From positions 62,001 to 126,000 of the forward strand of contig JANQRY010000006.1 of the NCBI GenBank assembly GCA_028284345.1: a stretch of DNA of 64,000 nucleotides, given 5' to 3'. Both the position numbers and the translations under genes were made by a program. Positions 55,806 to 63,834 of this stretch are shown in pieces. Each line of letters opens with the position of its first letter. Within the stretch, counting starts at the first letter, position 1. The DNA comes from Hyphococcus sp. (GTDB lineage Bacteria; Pseudomonadota; Alphaproteobacteria; Caulobacterales; Parvularculaceae). The notes below the pieces were generated by a model. The model worked only from the letters and a program-made list of their open reading frames with translations. It was not told where the DNA came from and ran no database searches.

Positions 55806-56032
55806 TGCGCTTGTCCGTCGGAGTCCATCAGGCCGGCCTGCGCCTGGGCGAGAAGGCGCATGGCCTCCTGTTCCTGATCGTCCGGCACGGCGATGCGCAC
55901 GCCCCCCGGCAAGACCGGCAGCACGGAATTAATGTGACCGTCGAGCAATTCCGCTTCGACGCCATGGGCGTTGAGGAAGCCGACAATGATCTTTGCTTCC
56001 TGTTGCTGATGGGTGCGTTTGATGACTTTCAT
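55802..56032 (-). CDS. DUF2007 domain protein
   Basis: The 76-residue protein has the DUF2007 pattern: KVIKRTHQQQEAKIIVGFLN, AHGVEAELLDGHINSVLPVL and GGVRIAVPDDQEQEAMRLL. The fold is thought to be a small ligand- or protein-binding domain; the function is not known. It is coupled to the HIT gene downstream and 12 bases from the DUF482 gene upstream. Confidence 0.85.
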   Translation of the reverse strand: MKVIKRTHQQQEAKIIVGFLNAHGVEAELLDGHINSVLPVLPGGVRIAVPDDQEQEAMRLLAQAQAGLMDSDGQAQ

Positions 56033-56043
56033 AAGGCGCGACT

Positions 56044-57201
56044 TTAGACGCTTTTCCGGAACGGCGTGAAGTCCTTCAGGGCCACGATTTCCATGCCGGT
56101 CTGTTCCCGTTCTGCATCGAGATAGCGGGCAATGGCGTCGCGAAAGCTGTCATTGGCGATCCAGTGAGCGGAATGGGTCGCGACCGGTTCATAACCCCTT
56201 GCGATCTTGTGCTGGCCTTGCGCGCCCGCTTCGACCCGGGCGAGCCCGCGCTCGATGGCGAAGTCGATGGCCTGATAGTAGCAGATTTCGAAATGCAGGA
56301 ACGGATAGTCCGTGAGACAGCCCCAATAGCGCCCGAAGAGCGCGTCGCCGCCGATAAAATTGAGCGCGCCCGCCACCGGCTTGCCGCCGCTTTCGGCGAC
56401 GATCAGCAACAGGGCGTCCTTCATGGTCTCGGCGATAATGCGAAAGAACGTGCGGGTGAGATAAGGCTGGCCCCATTTGCGCGCGCCGGTGTCCTGATAG
56501 AACAGCCAGAACGCGTCCCAGTGCGCCTCGGTGATCTCGTCGCCGATCAGCCGCCGAATGGCGAGACCGTCGGCGACAGCGCCGCGACGCTCGCGCCGGA
56601 TGGCTTTGCGTTTTCGCGATGAGAGCGCGTCGAGAAAATCGTCAAACGACTCATAGCCGCGATTGAACCAGTGATATTGCTCGCCCATGCGGGAGAGATA
56701 ATCCGCGGCGGCGAGCGCCCGCGCATCCTCTTCGCCGACAAAGTTCACATGGGCCGACGAGACGCCCATGCGCTGGGCGAGGCTGCGGATGGCGGCGGCG
56801 AGGCCGGCGCGGGCGGCGCTTGTCTGCGCCAATAGCCGCGGGCCCGGAACCGGCGTGAAGGGCGCCGCGCATAAGAGTTTCGGGTAGTAATTGCCGCCGG
56901 CGCGGGCGTAGGCGTCGGACCAGTGATGGTCGAACACATATTCGCCCTGGCTGTGGCCTTTTGCGTAAAGGGGCGCCGCGCCGACGACGGCGCCGTCGTC
57001 CTCAAGCAGCATGTGCATGGGCGCCCAGCCCGCTTCCGGCGTGACCGATTTTGATTTTTCAAGCGCCGACAGAAACGCGTGGGCGACAAACGGGTTAAAC
57101 GGCGCGCCCGGCGGATGGGCGAGACTGTCCCACAAGGCGGCGTCGATCTCGTCGATGGCGCCAACGGTCTTCGCCAGGACTGCGCCGGAACCGTCCGCCA
57201 T
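56044..57201 (-). CDS. GNAT-type N-acyltransferase, DUF482 family
   Basis: The 385-residue protein has the DUF482/peptidogalycan-type pattern: FNPFVAHAFLSALEKSKSVT, YVFDHHWSDAYARAGGNYYP, RKRKAIRRERRGAVADGL, and GQPYLTRTFF with GCLTDYPFLHFEICYYQAID and AGAQGQHKIARGYEPVATHS. These proteins are FemX-like acyltransferases often linked to envelope or peptidoglycan modification, but their substrate is unsettled. It shares one base (TGATG) with the ridA stop. Confidence 0.85.
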   Translation of the reverse strand: MADGSGAVLAKTVGAIDEIDAALWDSLAHPPGAPFNPFVAHAFLSALEKSKSVTPEAGWAPMHMLLEDDGAVVGAAPLYAKGHSQGEYVFDHHWSDAYARAGGNYYPKLLCAAPFTPVPGPRLLAQTSAARAGLAAAIRSLAQRMGVSSAHVNFVGEEDARALAAADYLSRMGEQYHWFNRGYESFDDFLDALSSRKRKAIRRERRGAVADGLAIRRLIGDEITEAHWDAFWLFYQDTGARKWGQPYLTRTFFRIIAETMKDALLLIVAESGGKPVAGALNFIGGDALFGRYWGCLTDYPFLHFEICYYQAIDFAIERGLARVEAGAQGQHKIARGYEPVATHSAHWIANDSFRDAIARYLDAEREQTGMEIVALKDFTPFRKSV

Positions 57202-57662
57202 CAGCCGATCTCAAAAACGCCGTCGACCTCGACGGCGGCGTTCATGGGCAGGGAGGGCGCGCCAACGGCGGCCCGCGCATGACGCCCTGCATCGTGAAAG
57301 ACGCCGACCATCAGGTCCGACGCGCCGTTTATGACTTTCGGCTGATCGACGAAGTCCGGGGTCGAATTGACGAAGCCGCCCAGTTTGACGACGCGCCGGA
57401 CCCGATCGAGGTCGCCCCCGCAGGCTTCGCGAAGCTGCGCGATGAGATTGACGCCGCAGGCGTGGGCCGCCTCGACGCCGCGCTCAAGCGAGACGTCGGC
57501 TCCGAGCTTGCCCGTGATCAGGCCGTCCGGCGTGATCGAGACCTGCCCGGATATGAAAACCAGATTGCCCGTGACCACATAGGGGACGTAGTTCGCCACC
57601 GGCGCCGCCGGCGTCGGCAGGACGATGCCAAGCTCGGCGAGGCGCGTTTCGATGTTTGGCAT
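57201..57662 (-). CDS. RidA/YjgF family enamine/imine deaminase
   Basis: RidA hydrolyses reactive enamine and imine intermediates from PLP enzymes. The 153-residue protein is the longer, YjgF/Er057d-like type with VVTGNLVFISGQVSITPDGL, GVEAAHACGVNLIAQLREAC and ASDLMVGVFHDAGRHARAAV, ending APSLPMNAAVEVDGVF. The Arg that binds the carboxylate is kept (in GRHARAAVG). It heads the ridA-DUF482-DUF2007-HIT operon, divergent from hisD. Confidence 0.9.
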   Translation of the reverse strand: MPNIETRLAELGIVLPTPAAPVANYVPYVVTGNLVFISGQVSITPDGLITGKLGADVSLERGVEAAHACGVNLIAQLREACGGDLDRVRRVVKLGGFVNSTPDFVDQPKVINGASDLMVGVFHDAGRHARAAVGAPSLPMNAAVEVDGVFEIG

Positions 57663-57787
57663 GAGTTCCTTTGTTGCTGACTGCCGGCGTCAGCCTACCG
57701 CGCGGCGGGGCAAATTGGAACGGCGGTGCATGGACGCGAACGGCCGGATCGCTTAAGAGCGGGCGTTCGCCTTGCCGATAGAGACCG

Positions 57788-59089
57788 ATGGCTCGCAGAC
57801 TAAACACGACTGACGCATCCTTCGACCGCGATTTCGCAGCGTTTCTGGCGCTCGATCGCGACGACGGCGTTGACGTGGCGGGCTCCGTTGCGGCGATTGT
57901 CGCCACGGTGCGGGCGGACGGGTTCAGCTCCGTCAGGGACTACACAAAGACCTTCGACAATTTTGACGTCGACGAGGCGGGCGTGCGGGTCGGCGCCGAT
58001 GAGGTCGACCGGATGCGGGCGGCCTGCGATCCGGACGATATCGCGGCGCTGGAATTCGCCGCCGAGCGTATCCGCGCCTATCACGAAAAACAGACGCCGC
58101 AGGATATGCGGTATAAGGACGAAACGGGCGTGACCCTTGGCTGGCGCTGGACCGCCGTTGACGCGGCGGGTCTTTATGCGCCGGGCGGACGCGCCGCCTA
58201 TCCGTCAAGCGTCCTGATGAACGCCATCCCCGCCCAGGTCGCCGGCGTCAAACGCCTTGTCATGACGACGCCGACGCCGAACGGCGAGGTCAATCCGCTC
58301 GTCTTTGCGGCGGCGCGCATCGCCGGCGTTGACGAAATCTACCGCATCGGCGGCGCCCAGGCGATTGCGGCGCTCGCCTACGGCGCCGGGCCCATTGCCC
58401 CCGTCGACGTCATTGTCGGGCCGGGCAATGCGTATGTGGCAGAAGCCAAGCGTCAGGTGTTCGGGCGCGTCGGAATCGATTCTGTCGCTGGCCCGTCGGA
58501 AATTCTGGTTGTGGCTGACGGCGACAACGACCCGGCATGGATCGCCGCTGATCTATTGAGTCAGGCTGAACACGACCCCTCATCCCAAAGCGTTCTGATC
58601 ACGGATGATGCGGCCTTTGCCGACGCGGTGTCCGCCGCAGTCGACGCGCAGATAAAGACGAGCCCGCGCGCCGACATCGCGGGCGCCGCCTGGCGAGACA
58701 ATTCCGCGATCATTGTTGTGCGCGACCTTGATGAAGCAGCGCCGCTGGTCGACGCCGTCGCGCCGGAACACCTGGAACTGGCGGTCGCCGACCCCGATGG
58801 GCTGCTGGCAAAAATCCGCCACGCCGGCGCGGTTTTTCTCGGCCGTTATACACCGGAGGCGACAGGCGATTATGTAGCGGGGCCGGATCACGTCCTGCCG
58901 ACGGCCCGGGCGGCGCGTTATGCGTCGGGCCTTTCGGTGCTCGACTTCATGAAACGCACGTCGATTATCGGCTGCGATGAAACGGCGCTCGCCGCCATCG
59001 GCCCCGCCGCCGCGCGTCTTGCCGACGCGGAGGGCCTGCCGAGCCACGCGCAGTCCATCCGTATACGGTTAAAACCCGTAGACAAGTGA
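57788..59089 (+). CDS. hisD: Histidinol dehydrogenase
   Basis: HisD catalyses the last two oxidations of histidine synthesis, using NAD and zinc. The 433-residue product has DAAGLYAPGGRAAYPSSVLM, RIGGAQAIAALAYGAG, IVGPGNAYVAEAKRQVFGRV, LLSQAEHDPSSQSVLI (zinc His in AEHDP) and VAPEHLELAVADP. Its 3' end overlaps by 21 bases the convergent DUF481 gene. Confidence 0.95.
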   Translation: MARRLNTTDASFDRDFAAFLALDRDDGVDVAGSVAAIVATVRADGFSSVRDYTKTFDNFDVDEAGVRVGADEVDRMRAACDPDDIAALEFAAERIRAYHEKQTPQDMRYKDETGVTLGWRWTAVDAAGLYAPGGRAAYPSSVLMNAIPAQVAGVKRLVMTTPTPNGEVNPLVFAAARIAGVDEIYRIGGAQAIAALAYGAGPIAPVDVIVGPGNAYVAEAKRQVFGRVGIDSVAGPSEILVVADGDNDPAWIAADLLSQAEHDPSSQSVLITDDAAFADAVSAAVDAQIKTSPRADIAGAAWRDNSAIIVVRDLDEAAPLVDAVAPEHLELAVADPDGLLAKIRHAGAVFLGRYTPEATGDYVAGPDHVLPTARAARYASGLSVLDFMKRTSIIGCDETALAAIGPAAARLADAEGLPSHAQSIRIRLKPVDK

Positions 59090-60037
59090 CGCCCGCGCGA
59101 CTTTGTCGGCGTTGTCGCGTCCCAGCGGCGGATCGGTTTCATACCGGAATTCAAACGCCAGCGACGTCGAAAGCCCGTCCATAAGCTTTGTCGTCAAGGC
59201 GGTGACGGACTGGATGGTGGTCGTCGACGACGTCCAAGTCGAATTGACGTCCTGTTCGAAGATCAGCCCTTCGCGAATGAGCCAGTCGAGTTCCGACGCG
59301 CCATAGACGGCGAATTCCTGCTCAACTTCCCGGGTGTCGTCGATGGGCGAATAGCGAAAGCCGGGACCGCCTTCGAATTTCAGGGTGAAGGGCTCCGACT
59401 TATAGAAGAAGTGGCCGAGGCCGGCGCCGGCGAAGAGGCGATAGTCGAAACCGGAAAACTCGTCTTCTTCGTAAGCGAACCGTCCATAGGCGTAACTGCG
59501 CGGCGAAAAGTTGTAGTCGAGCTGATAGGCCGCGCCCCAGCGTTTCTGGGTGAGCGTGCGGTCGCCAATGGCGTCGTTGTTCGATTCCGCGATATCGAAG
59601 AACCCGCTCAGATTGTGGGTGATGTCGCCGGCGTCGCGGGTTGCGTCCAGCAACAGGCCGATGGCGAGATTGTCCGAGTTGCCCGAGGCGAAGGACGCGC
59701 CGGCCTGAAATTTTCCCTTCCACGGGCGCAGGGCGAAGAGGCCGCTTCCCTGGTCCTTGAGCTTTTCCGGTTTTGCCGATTCGGCGTCTGCCGGCGCTGC
59801 GGGGGGCAGCGCGGCGATTCGCTGTTCCGCATCGGCGTTGATGGCCTCAGCGTAATCGGGGAAAACCTGCGCCACGGCCTTCTTGACGGCTTCAATCTCG
59901 CCGGCGTCGCCGGTTTCATAGGCGGCGTTGAGAAGCGCCCGGGCGATATCGGGGATGGCGGCGGCTTCCTCGGCCGACGCCGCCGAGGCCAGGACGAAAG
60001 CGGCGCACGCGGCGCCGGATGCTACTGAACTCAACAT
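59069..60037 (-). CDS. Outer-membrane DUF481 protein
   Basis: The 322-residue precursor has a signal peptide (cut near 22), a helical/charged stretch to about 95, and a beta-barrel-like C-terminal domain of DUF481/YdiY type with alternating strands (FQAGASFASGNSDNLAIGLL; WGAAYQLDYNFSPRSYAYGR; YEEDEFSGFDYRLFAGAGLG). It ends in Phe (ARASLVYGF), typical of an outer-membrane barrel. It is the only reversed gene inside the hisD-to-yacG run and overlaps hisD by 21 bases, so it was probably inserted there. Confidence 0.8.
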   Translation of the reverse strand: MLSSVASGAACAAFVLASAASAEEAAAIPDIARALLNAAYETGDAGEIEAVKKAVAQVFPDYAEAINADAEQRIAALPPAAPADAESAKPEKLKDQGSGLFALRPWKGKFQAGASFASGNSDNLAIGLLLDATRDAGDITHNLSGFFDIAESNNDAIGDRTLTQKRWGAAYQLDYNFSPRSYAYGRFAYEEDEFSGFDYRLFAGAGLGHFFYKSEPFTLKFEGGPGFRYSPIDDTREVEQEFAVYGASELDWLIREGLIFEQDVNSTWTSSTTTIQSVTALTTKLMDGLSTSLAFEFRYETDPPLGRDNADKVARASLVYGF

Positions 60038-60196
60038 GACGACCGATCCCTGACTGACAGACGTCGTTGCTTAGAATCTGATTCTGAACGCCGTGGAAAA
60101 CGCATGGCGGGAAAATGACTGCGGTGAAAACAGGGCCGGCGTTTCCATTCGGCCAAAGCCGCAGTAGAAAGGCGGCCCCTTGGAGCGGATCGGGCG

Positions 60197-60694
60197 ATGA
60201 CCGACGAGAACGGCGAAGCGACCGGCGAGAACCAATTCCATATCGTCAAAATCGATCTGGATGAGCGCTCGCTCGCGCCCGCGACGGCCGATATCGAGCA
60301 TGAGCGCAAGGTCGCGATCTACGACCTGATCCAGGAAAACTATTTCCACCCCATCGGCGCTGAGGCGGGACCGTTCGAGCTTTATCTTTCCAATGTGGAG
60401 CGCCGTCTTGTCTTTGACGTGCGCAAACAGGGCGGCGCGGCGCTGGGTCAGGTGCATCTGTCGATGACGCCGTTCCGGAAGATTATCAAAGACTATTTTC
60501 TGTTGTGCGAGAGCTATTACGACGCCATCCGCAACGCCGCGCCGGCGCAGATCGAAACCATCGATATGGCGCGCCGGGCCATGCACAATGAAGGATCGGA
60601 GATCCTGCGCGAACGCCTTCAGGACAAAATCGAGCTTGATATCAACACGGCGCGGCGGGTGTTCACGCTGATCTGCAGCTTTCACATGCGTTGA
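60197..60694 (+). CDS. UPF0262 family protein
   Basis: The 165-residue protein has the UPF0262 pattern: HIVKIDLDERSLAPATADIE, HERKVAIYDLIQENYFHPIG, NVERRLVFDVRKQGGAALGQ and HLSMTPFRKIIKDYFLLCES. This family is restricted mainly to alphaproteobacteria, is uncharacterised and is a useful lineage marker. It is followed by the phosphatase gene after 8 bases. In most relatives it is near hisD, as here. Confidence 0.92.
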   Translation: MTDENGEATGENQFHIVKIDLDERSLAPATADIEHERKVAIYDLIQENYFHPIGAEAGPFELYLSNVERRLVFDVRKQGGAALGQVHLSMTPFRKIIKDYFLLCESYYDAIRNAAPAQIETIDMARRAMHNEGSEILRERLQDKIELDINTARRVFTLICSFHMR

Positions 60695-60702
60695 CGGGGC
60701 CA

Positions 60703-61131
60703 ATGACGCGACCAAACATCCTTTTCGTCTGTAATCAGAATTCGGTGCGCTCGCCCATGGCGGCCGCGCTGTTGCGTCTTCGCGATACGAACGGCGCGCA
60801 AATCGATTCCGCCGGGGTTTATGAAGGCGGGCCCGATCCGTTCGTCCAGATTGTCATGAAAGAACTCGGCGTCGAAACGAACGGTCACGAACCGAAAACG
60901 CTAAAGGGCGTCGATATCGAGACATTCGACAGCATTATCGCCCTGACGCCCGAGGCGGCGATTGCGATCCGGGAGCGCGCGCCCGACGCCAGTATCGAGT
61001 TCTGGGACGTGGAAAACCCGTCTGAGGAACGCGGCGGACGCGATGCGGTCGTGGACGCCTATCGCCGGGTGCGCGAGGACCTCAGCGACCGGCTGCGCGC
61101 GCGTTTCCCCGAATTCCATCAAAAGCCTTGA
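60703..61131 (+). CDS. Low-molecular-weight protein-tyrosine-phosphatase-like
   Basis: The 142-residue protein has the P-loop FVCNQNSVRSPMA (C-X5-R, Cys10, Arg16) and a DP-loop-like IEFWDVENPSEERGG with the general-acid Asp (WDVENP). Family neighbours may also be arsenate reductases; the lack of the arsenate reductase Cys pair favours a phosphatase. ATG 60703 is preferred to a frame opening 12 bases upstream. It is coupled to UPF0262 and is followed by infA after 86 bases. Confidence 0.82.
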   Translation: MTRPNILFVCNQNSVRSPMAAALLRLRDTNGAQIDSAGVYEGGPDPFVQIVMKELGVETNGHEPKTLKGVDIETFDSIIALTPEAAIAIRERAPDASIEFWDVENPSEERGGRDAVVDAYRRVREDLSDRLRARFPEFHQKP

Positions 61132-61217
61132 TTTTAGGCGCGCGGCGACCCATTTTCCCGCCCGGTCAGATCCCGTATGGGCCCGTTCGGGCGAGGATCG
61201 CCTGAATTGAGGAGCGA

Positions 61218-61436
61218 ATGGCGAAAGAAGAATTACTTGAGTTTGAGGGGACCGTGGAGGAGTTGCTGCCTAATGCGACCTTCCGCGTGAAGCTTGAGAA
61301 TGATCACGAGATTATCGCCCACACGGCGGGCAAGATGCGCAAGAACCGCATTCGCGTCCTGGCGGGCGACAAGGTGCTCGTTGAAATGACCCCTTACGAT
61401 CTGACCAAGGGGCGCATCACCTATCGGTTCAAGTAA
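61218..61436 (+). CDS. infA: Translation initiation factor IF-1
   Basis: IF-1 binds the ribosomal A site during initiation. The 72-residue protein matches the family throughout: [60 protein letters not shown] and [23 protein letters not shown] precedes the ATG. maf follows after 10 bases. Confidence 0.97.
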   Translation: MAKEELLEFEGTVEELLPNATFRVKLENDHEIIAHTAGKMRKNRIRVLAGDKVLVEMTPYDLTKGRITYRFK

Positions 61437-61446
61437 GCCGCAGGCG

Positions 61447-62025
61447 GTGGCCAGCGCGCCGTTGATCCTCGCGAGCGCCAGCCCGCGCCGTCTTGCGCTC
61501 CTGAAGCAGATCGCCGTGACGCCGGCCGACATTATCGCCGCGGATATTGACGAGACGCCGCGTCCCGGCGAAACGCCGCGAGACTATGTCGCGCGCCTCG
61601 CCATTGAAAAAGCGAACGCCGTTGCAGCGACATCGCGAGCATCCTTCGTGCTCGCTGCCGATACGGCGGTCGCCTGCGGGCGGCGCATTTTGCCCAAGGC
61701 GGAAAACGAAGAAACCGCGCGGGACTGTCTTGCGCTTTTATCCGGGCGCGCCCACCGGGTCTTTACCGGCGTCGCCTTGGCAAAGCCCGACGGCGCCGCA
61801 GTCTCGCGCCTTGTCGAGACCCGCGTCAAAGTCCGCCGGCTCAGTCCGGCGGATGTCGATACGTATCTGCGGTCCGGCGAATGGAATGGCAAGGCCGGCG
61901 GCTACGGCATACAGGGGCTGTTCGCTAAGCATGTCGTCTCTATTGTCGGTTCCTATACGAACATTGTCGGCCTGCCGCTTTACGAAACGGCGAACATGCT
62001 CGCCGGCGCCGGTTATTGCGAATGA
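61447..62025 (+). CDS. maf: Maf family nucleoside triphosphate pyrophosphatase
   Basis: Maf proteins hydrolyse non-canonical or pyrimidine dNTPs and affect septum formation. The 192 residues show LILASASPRRLALLKQIAVT (SxSPRR), DIDETPRPGETPRDYVARLA, VLAADTAVACGRRILPKAEN and GKAGGYGIQGLFAKHVVSIV. GTG 61447 is the start. It overlaps the RNase E/G-like gene (ATGA), so the infA-maf-RNase run is a single transcript. Confidence 0.93.
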   Translation: MASAPLILASASPRRLALLKQIAVTPADIIAADIDETPRPGETPRDYVARLAIEKANAVAATSRASFVLAADTAVACGRRILPKAENEETARDCLALLSGRAHRVFTGVALAKPDGAAVSRLVETRVKVRRLSPADVDTYLRSGEWNGKAGGYGIQGLFAKHVVSIVGSYTNIVGLPLYETANMLAGAGYCE

Positions 62026-63197
62026 GCGATGAAACGCTGCTGATCGAACAGGGCGCGATTGAGACCCGTGCGGCGCGCATGCGAAACGGCGAGGTGGTGC
62101 GCTCCTGGTTCGGTCCGGCGTTCGGCGCCGAAAGCCGCGATTTAAGGCCCATTGAAGGACGCGCGTTCACGGGCCGCGTTTGCCGCGTCGATAGCGCGCT
62201 CGACGCCGTCTTTATCGATATCGGCGCGGACCGGGATGCATTTCTGCCCATCGGAAAAGCAAAGTCCGAACCGCTCGCAGAAGGCGCGATGATCGAGGTG
62301 CGCGTCATTGCCGCGCCGCGCCGGTCGAAGGGCGCTGTTGTGGATCTGGTCGGCGCGGCGGGCGCCGACGCGTCGACAGGGCGTCTCGATCCGGTCCCGG
62401 CGCCGCTGGAGGCGGCGGCGGCCATTGGCGGCGACGGCGTTGATATTGTGACTGACGGGCCCGCGATCAAACAACGGTTTGCTGAGAACGGCGTTGAAGC
62501 GCGCATGGCACAGGGCGAAGAAGCGCGCGGCTTGTTCGCCGCTTATGGCGTTGATCAGCTCCTCGACGCGGCGCTGCGCGCGCGCGTCTCGCTGCCTGGC
62601 GGCGGCGCGCTCCATTTTTCCGAAACCGAAGCGCTCGTCGCCATCGACGTGGACACGGGCGCCGCCGGCGCCGCGTCTGCGGACCGGCTGCGCGAAAAGG
62701 CGATTGCCGAAGCGGCGCGGGAAGCCATGGTGCAAATCGAACGGCGCAATCTCTCGGGCCGCATCGTGATCGACTTTCCGTCGATCCGCGCCCGCGACGT
62801 CCGCGCTCGCGCGGTCAGGCACATCGAAAAGGCGATATCGGGATTGTCGCGCGTCACGTCAAAATCAATCGCCGGATCGAATTTTACGGTCCTGGCCCGT
62901 GAGCGCCGCGGCGCGTCCTTGTGGGATGAAACGACCGAGCCTGTGCCTGGCGATCTGGTCCCCGGGCGGCGCTTCACGCTCTCCTGGCTCGCCCGCTGCG
63001 CGGTTCGGGAGGCCGAACGCCGACAGGGCGCGGCGCCGGGCGCCCGGCTTGGCGTTCGCGCCGGCAAGGCGCTAGAGGGGTATCTTCAGGAATTGGGCGA
63101 TCCGAGGGACGCCTATTTTGCGCGCTGGGGCGCGCCGCTGGAGATCGCGCGCGACGATCAGCTTGGAGACCGGACTTTTGAAATCGTCGAACGATAA
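62022..63197 (+). CDS. Ribonuclease E/G-like protein
   Basis: The 391-residue protein has an S1-like start (GRAFTGRVCRVDSALDAVFI; IGADRDAFLPIGKAKSE) and a compact RNase E/G catalytic core with the metal site VAIDVDTGA and RIVIDFPSI, followed by a C-terminal DNase I-like helix region. It lacks the long RNase E scaffold, as is normal for this short RNase G-like form located between maf and yacG in alphaproteobacteria. It overlaps maf by four bases. Confidence 0.88.
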   Translation: MSDETLLIEQGAIETRAARMRNGEVVRSWFGPAFGAESRDLRPIEGRAFTGRVCRVDSALDAVFIDIGADRDAFLPIGKAKSEPLAEGAMIEVRVIAAPRRSKGAVVDLVGAAGADASTGRLDPVPAPLEAAAAIGGDGVDIVTDGPAIKQRFAENGVEARMAQGEEARGLFAAYGVDQLLDAALRARVSLPGGGALHFSETEALVAIDVDTGAAGAASADRLREKAIAEAAREAMVQIERRNLSGRIVIDFPSIRARDVRARAVRHIEKAISGLSRVTSKSIAGSNFTVLARERRGASLWDETTEPVPGDLVPGRRFTLSWLARCAVREAERRQGAAPGARLGVRAGKALEGYLQELGDPRDAYFARWGAPLEIARDDQLGDRTFEIVER

Positions 63198-63384
63198 TCG
63201 TGGAAAGAGCCGGGCCGCGCCCGCCGCCTGTCCGATCTGTAAGGCTGCCGCGTCCGCCGACTACGATCCCTTTTGCTCCAAGCGATGCGCCGACGTGGAC
63301 CTGCACCGCTGGCTCACCGGCTCTTACGCCATCCCCGCCGCCGACGATGACAGCGACGGGGCCGGACGCGACGAACCGCATTGA
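63178..63384 (+). CDS. yacG: DNA gyrase inhibitor YacG
   Basis: YacG is a zinc-binding protein that blocks DNA gyrase by binding GyrB. The 68-residue protein has CPICKAAA and YDPFCSKRCADVDLHRWLTG with CX2C-CX3C metal ligands, then SYAIPA. No ATG is available near the start; TTG 63178 with GGAG upstream gives family length. It overlaps the RNase gene by 20 bases. Confidence 0.9.
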   Translation: MKSSNDNRGKSRAAPAACPICKAAASADYDPFCSKRCADVDLHRWLTGSYAIPAADDDSDGAGRDEPH

Positions 63385-63395
63385 CGCGACGTCGA

Positions 63396-63414
63396 GGCGT
63401 TAGACTTTAACGCC
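63396..63414 (+). terminator. Possible hairpin after yacG
   Basis: GGCGTTA-GACTT-TAACGCC forms a 7-bp stem 11 bases after the yacG stop, with no T-run. It may be a weak transcript end or a regulatory hairpin. Confidence 0.3.
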
Positions 63415-63419
63415 AAGGT

Positions 63420-63432
63420 GTGACTATATCAC
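63420..63432. promoter_or_regulatory. GTGA-N5-TCAC dyad before the His-rich membrane gene
   Basis: GTGACTATATCAC, inverted repeat with 4-bp arms, ending four bases before ATG 63437. It may be an operator for a metal or FNR-like regulator, or chance. Confidence 0.25.
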
Positions 63433-63436
63433 GGCC

Positions 63437-63751
63437 ATGCTGCGCAATTGGCTAAATTTTGCCCATGGGGACAGGCGCACGGCGATCTTCGCCGTTACGG
63501 CGCTTGTCTTCGTTCTTGCGCAGGGCTTTGCAGCGTTGCATGCGGCGGAATTCGGCGACGACCATGACCACAATGGGACGGCGTGCGTCGTCTCGGTCAT
63601 TTCGAAAAGCGGCGAGAAGCTTATCAGCATGGCGGCAATCACTTTTGCCGCCGTCGCCGTTATATGTCGGGGGGCCGGCGCCGCCGTGCAAACCGAACCT
63701 GCGCGCGCGCGCGTGCGCGCGGCGCGTCCCCGCGGTCCTCCGAACCGATAA
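63437..63751 (+). CDS. Small membrane protein with His/Asp cluster (DUF2946-like)
   Basis: The 104-residue protein has two hydrophobic segments (TAIFAVTALVFVLAQGFAAL; ISMAAITFAAVAVICRGAGA) around a short loop with EFGDDHDHNGTAC, a likely metal-binding patch, and an Arg-rich C-terminus. This layout resembles DUF2946 proteins found next to metal-linked TonB receptors; the family name is tentative. A TonB-dependent receptor begins 83 bases downstream. Confidence 0.55.
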   Translation: MLRNWLNFAHGDRRTAIFAVTALVFVLAQGFAALHAAEFGDDHDHNGTACVVSVISKSGEKLISMAAITFAAVAVICRGAGAAVQTEPARARVRAARPRGPPNR

Positions 63752-63834
63752 TCTCGGCATCTTCACATTGTGCTGTTGATTGTCGCCGCGCCCCCGGGCG
63801 CGTGCACTCATTATTGGTAAGACTAGAGGGAAAC

